Shown: piece by piece, positions 61,702-64,000 of the stretch
Numbering within the stretch: the stretch's first letter is position 1
How the letters are laid out: each line of letters begins with the position of its first letter
NCBI GenBank assembly: GCA_003154775.1
Contig: PMES01000110.1
Coordinates: 1-64,000 of the forward strand
Direction: 5' to 3'
Source of the DNA: Acidobacteriota bacterium
Lineage (GTDB): Bacteria > Acidobacteriota > Terriglobia > Acidiferrales > UBA7541
Length of the DNA: 64,000 nt
The notes under the pieces: generated by a model
The model's database searches: none
Seen by the model: the letters and a program-made list of their open reading frames with translations, nothing else
What the model was told of the DNA's origin: nothing
Program-made: the position numbers and the translations under genes

Positions 61702-64000
61702 TTGGCGACCATCTCGACACAATTGGACCTGCCGGGCGTACGCGAGCGCGTGCTGGAGGTGCTGCGCGGGCTCCTCGAAGAACTCGGCAGCCAAGGCGCC
61801 ATTCCACAGCTCTCCATCACCTCCAACCTCGATCGCGATTTGGGACTCGGCAGCCTGGAGCGCGTGGAACTCCTCACGCGACTGGAGAACGCCTTCGACA
61901 TGCGGCTTCCTGACACGCTTTCGGCAGAAGCGAGCACGCCCGAGGAACTTATCCGGGCCATCCTGACGGCTCCTGGCACGACTGTGAGCGAAGAGGAAGA
62001 GACCTCCGCATTGCGTGCCTCCGCGGCGGTGCAGATCTTGCAGCGGGAAGCCGAGGATTCCATCGTCGAAAAAGCAGAAACGCTTATCGATGTCATCCGC
62101 TACCGCGGAATTCACGACGCCGACCGCGCGCACCTGCTGATCACCGAGGACGACGAGCACGGCGAACATCACTACACGCTGACGTTTGGCGAGCTCTACA
62201 CCGCCGCACAAAGGTGCGCCGAAGAACTGGCGCGGCGAGGCGTTCCCGCGGGAGGGCGCGTGTCGCTGATGCTGCCCACTTCGCGCCAGTTTTTCATTTG
62301 TTACACCGCCATTTTGCTGGCGGGCGCCATTCCTGTGCCCATCTACCCGCCGTACCGCGCGGACCGCATCGAGGAGTACGCACAGCGGCAGGCGGCTATT
62401 CTGAACAACGCGCGAGTGTGCCTGCTGCTGACGTTTCGCCGCGCGGAAGCCGTCGCCAAACTGCTGAAGCCGCGCGTGAAATCACTGCTGGGAGTTGTGG
62501 ACGCGCGGAAATTACTGGAAGCCGCCGAAAAAGAGCCGCCGCCGGCACCTGGCGCCTTGCCCGCGTTCCTGTCGGGCAGTCGCATGCGCAAGGGCAGCGA
62601 CATCGCGCTGCTGCAGTACACTTCGGGTTCCACGGGCAATCCGAAGGGTGTGGTGCTGACCCACGCGAACCTTCTGGCGAATATGCGCGCTCTTGCGGAA
62701 GCGGTGCGGATGGGGCCGGGAGACGTCGCCGTAAGCTGGTTGCCGCTCTATCACGACATGGGATTGATTGGCGCGTGGCTCACTCTATTTCTCCACGGCC
62801 TTCCAGTGGTGGTGATGTCGCCCCTCGCTTTTCTGACACGCCCGGAGCGCTGGCTGCACGCGTTCAGCAAACACAAAGGTACGATCGCCGCCGCGCCGAA
62901 TTTTGCCTACGAATTGTGCGTGCGCAAGATTTCCGATAAGGCGATGGAAGGGATTGACCTTAGCTCCTGGCGCGCGGCGATGAATGGCGCGGAGCCCGTC
63001 AATCCGGAAACGCTGGAGCGCTTTGTCCAGCGTTTCGGGAAGTACGGCTTCCGGCGGGAATCGCTGTTGCCGGTTTATGGGCTCGCGGAGGCGTCTTTGG
63101 GCGTAACCATGCCGCCGCTCGATCGCGGGCCGCTGGTGGATTGCGTGGAGCGCGACGCTTTCACGATGCAGGGGCGCGCCGTTCCCGCGTCATCGGACGA
63201 TGAGGGGAGCATCTCGTTTGTCTCGTCGGGGAAGCCGCTGGCGGGCCATGATGTGCTCATCGTGGACGCCGAGGGAAGCGAACTGCCGGACCGCATGGAA
63301 GGTTTTCTGTGGTTCCGCGGACCTTCGGCGACAAGCGGCTATTACAGCAATCCGGAAGAGACCGCGAAGCTCTTTCCGCGCGGCTCGGCAACCACGCCGG
63401 GCGAGTATCCGTGGCTGAATTCCGGCGACCGCGCCTATCGCGCCGATGGCGAAATCTACGTCACCGACCGCGTAAAGGACATCATCATCAAAGGGGGACG
63501 AAATCTTTACCCGCACGAAGTGGAAGAGCTGGCGTCAAACGTCGAGGGAATCCGCAGAGGTTGCGTGGTGGCGTTTGGATTGAAGGATGAGGATAGCGGG
63601 ACGGAGAAGCTGGTGATCGTTGCGGAATCGCGCGAAACGCAAGCGTCCGGCCGCGCCGCGATTGCCGCGAAGATTACGGACCAGGTTTCGCGCGGCCTGG
63701 GCCTTCCCCCCGATCGCGTGGAGTTGATTCCGCCCGGCAGCATCCCGAAAACGTCCAGTGGCAAATTGCGCCGCGATGAAACGAAACAACTCTACCTGGC
63801 GGGCACGCTGACGGCGGCGAAGCCTCCGGCATGGGTGCAAATCGTGCGACTCGGCCTGGGTTCCTCCGTGAAAGGGGCGTTGCGCACTACTGGGGGCGGC
63901 CTGCGCAAGGCATTTGAGAAGGTCTACGGTGTCTATTTCATTGTCGTGTTTATCCTTTGGATTGTGCCGGCATGGCTGATGGTAAGGCAATTCAAGGATC
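61702..64000 (+). CDS. ACP-fatty acyl-AMP ligase fusion (continues past window)
   Basis: At least 766 residues from TTG 61702 (GGGGAA upstream), with no stop before the edge. An N-terminal acyl carrier domain (about 1-90) has the phosphopantetheine serine near residue 51 in LGLGSLERVEL. The adenylation domain has LQYTSGSTGNPKG (near 304), SWLPLYHDMGLIG, YGLAEASLG, GDRAYRADGEIYVTDRVKD and the C-terminal KTSSGKLRRDE lysine. A membrane helix begins near residue 741 (VYFIVVFILWIVPAWLM). In comparable proteins an acyltransferase follows; that part would lie outside the window. Confidence 0.88.
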   Translation, partial: MATISTQLDLPGVRERVLEVLRGLLEELGSQGAIPQLSITSNLDRDLGLGSLERVELLTRLENAFDMRLPDTLSAEASTPEELIRAILTAPGTTVSEEEETSALRASAAVQILQREAEDSIVEKAETLIDVIRYRGIHDADRAHLLITEDDEHGEHHYTLTFGELYTAAQRCAEELARRGVPAGGRVSLMLPTSRQFFICYTAILLAGAIPVPIYPPYRADRIEEYAQRQAAILNNARVCLLLTFRRAEAVAKLLKPRVKSLLGVVDARKLLEAAEKEPPPAPGALPAFLSGSRMRKGSDIALLQYTSGSTGNPKGVVLTHANLLANMRALAEAVRMGPGDVAVSWLPLYHDMGLIGAWLTLFLHGLPVVVMSPLAFLTRPERWLHAFSKHKGTIAAAPNFAYELCVRKISDKAMEGIDLSSWRAAMNGAEPVNPETLERFVQRFGKYGFRRESLLPVYGLAEASLGVTMPPLDRGPLVDCVERDAFTMQGRAVPASSDDEGSISFVSSGKPLAGHDVLIVDAEGSELPDRMEGFLWFRGPSATSGYYSNPEETAKLFPRGSATTPGEYPWLNSGDRAYRADGEIYVTDRVKDIIIKGGRNLYPHEVEELASNVEGIRRGCVVAFGLKDEDSGTEKLVIVAESRETQASGRAAIAAKITDQVSRGLGLPPDRVELIPPGSIPKTSSGKLRRDETKQLYLAGTLTAAKPPAWVQIVRLGLGSSVKGALRTTGGGLRKAFEKVYGVYFIVVFILWIVPAWLMVRQFKD

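Overview
The window is about 60% GC bacterial chromosome, nearly all coding, and it most resembles an Acidobacteriota (Terriglobia-like) genome. That assignment is inferred from gene content: a PCYC-motif secreted protein, FecR and DUF2207 proteins, a large TPR protein, a bactofilin next to parAB, and an ACP-acyl-AMP ligase fusion. There is no rRNA or tRNA gene to confirm it. No CRISPR array, phage or transposase was seen.

Layout. 1-784: a dispersed repeat carrying a consensus promoter. 785-8772: secreted proteins, a Memo-like protein, a methylmalonyl-CoA mutase large subunit and Maf. 8819-18151: two divergent blocks. One minus-strand block runs phosphatase, pyrD, rlpA, pyrF, selB, tatA and ends in a terminator; the other is pyrR-pyrB-pyrC on the plus strand. 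18327-36581: DUF2207, thiD, glutamate dehydrogenase, serS, glmM, transporter, S1/P1 nuclease, a diguanylate cyclase and a 1067-residue TPR protein. 24990-25383 holds an unassigned structured RNA that includes a 26-codon membrane-peptide ORF and ends at a strong terminator. 36785-42774: the conserved block rpsP-khpA-rimM-trmD-rplS-rnhB with ffh upstream, interrupted by remnants of ppk1 and sthA that both lost their middles. 42885-46543: an accessory island with a second, inverted copy of the repeat, an O-methyltransferase, an AAA ATPase and a Panacea-type toxin-antitoxin pair. 46776-56523: the origin-proximal set rpmH-rnpA-yidD-yidC-khpB, then ydjM-like and selD (minus), a CPBP protease, rsmG, five parS sites, parA, parB and a bactofilin. 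57190-64000: purD, MOSC, secreted proteins, a pentapeptide-repeat protein, and the start of an ACP/acyl-AMP ligase fusion cut by the window edge.

The genes connect in several ways. SelB and SelD imply selenocysteine use, and SelD itself appears to be a selenoprotein: its true N-terminus contains an in-frame TGA followed by a SECIS-like hairpin. pyrD, pyrF, pyrR, pyrB and pyrC supply most of de novo UMP synthesis. The parS cluster with parAB and rpmH-rnpA-yidC places the window close to the replication origin, although dnaA is not here.

The best leads for follow-up are the Sec-containing selD, the promoter-bearing repeat family with a conserved long-range inverted repeat, the structured RNA with its membrane peptide, the paired ppk1/sthA internal deletions, and the Panacea toxin-antitoxin locus with its palindromic divergent promoter.
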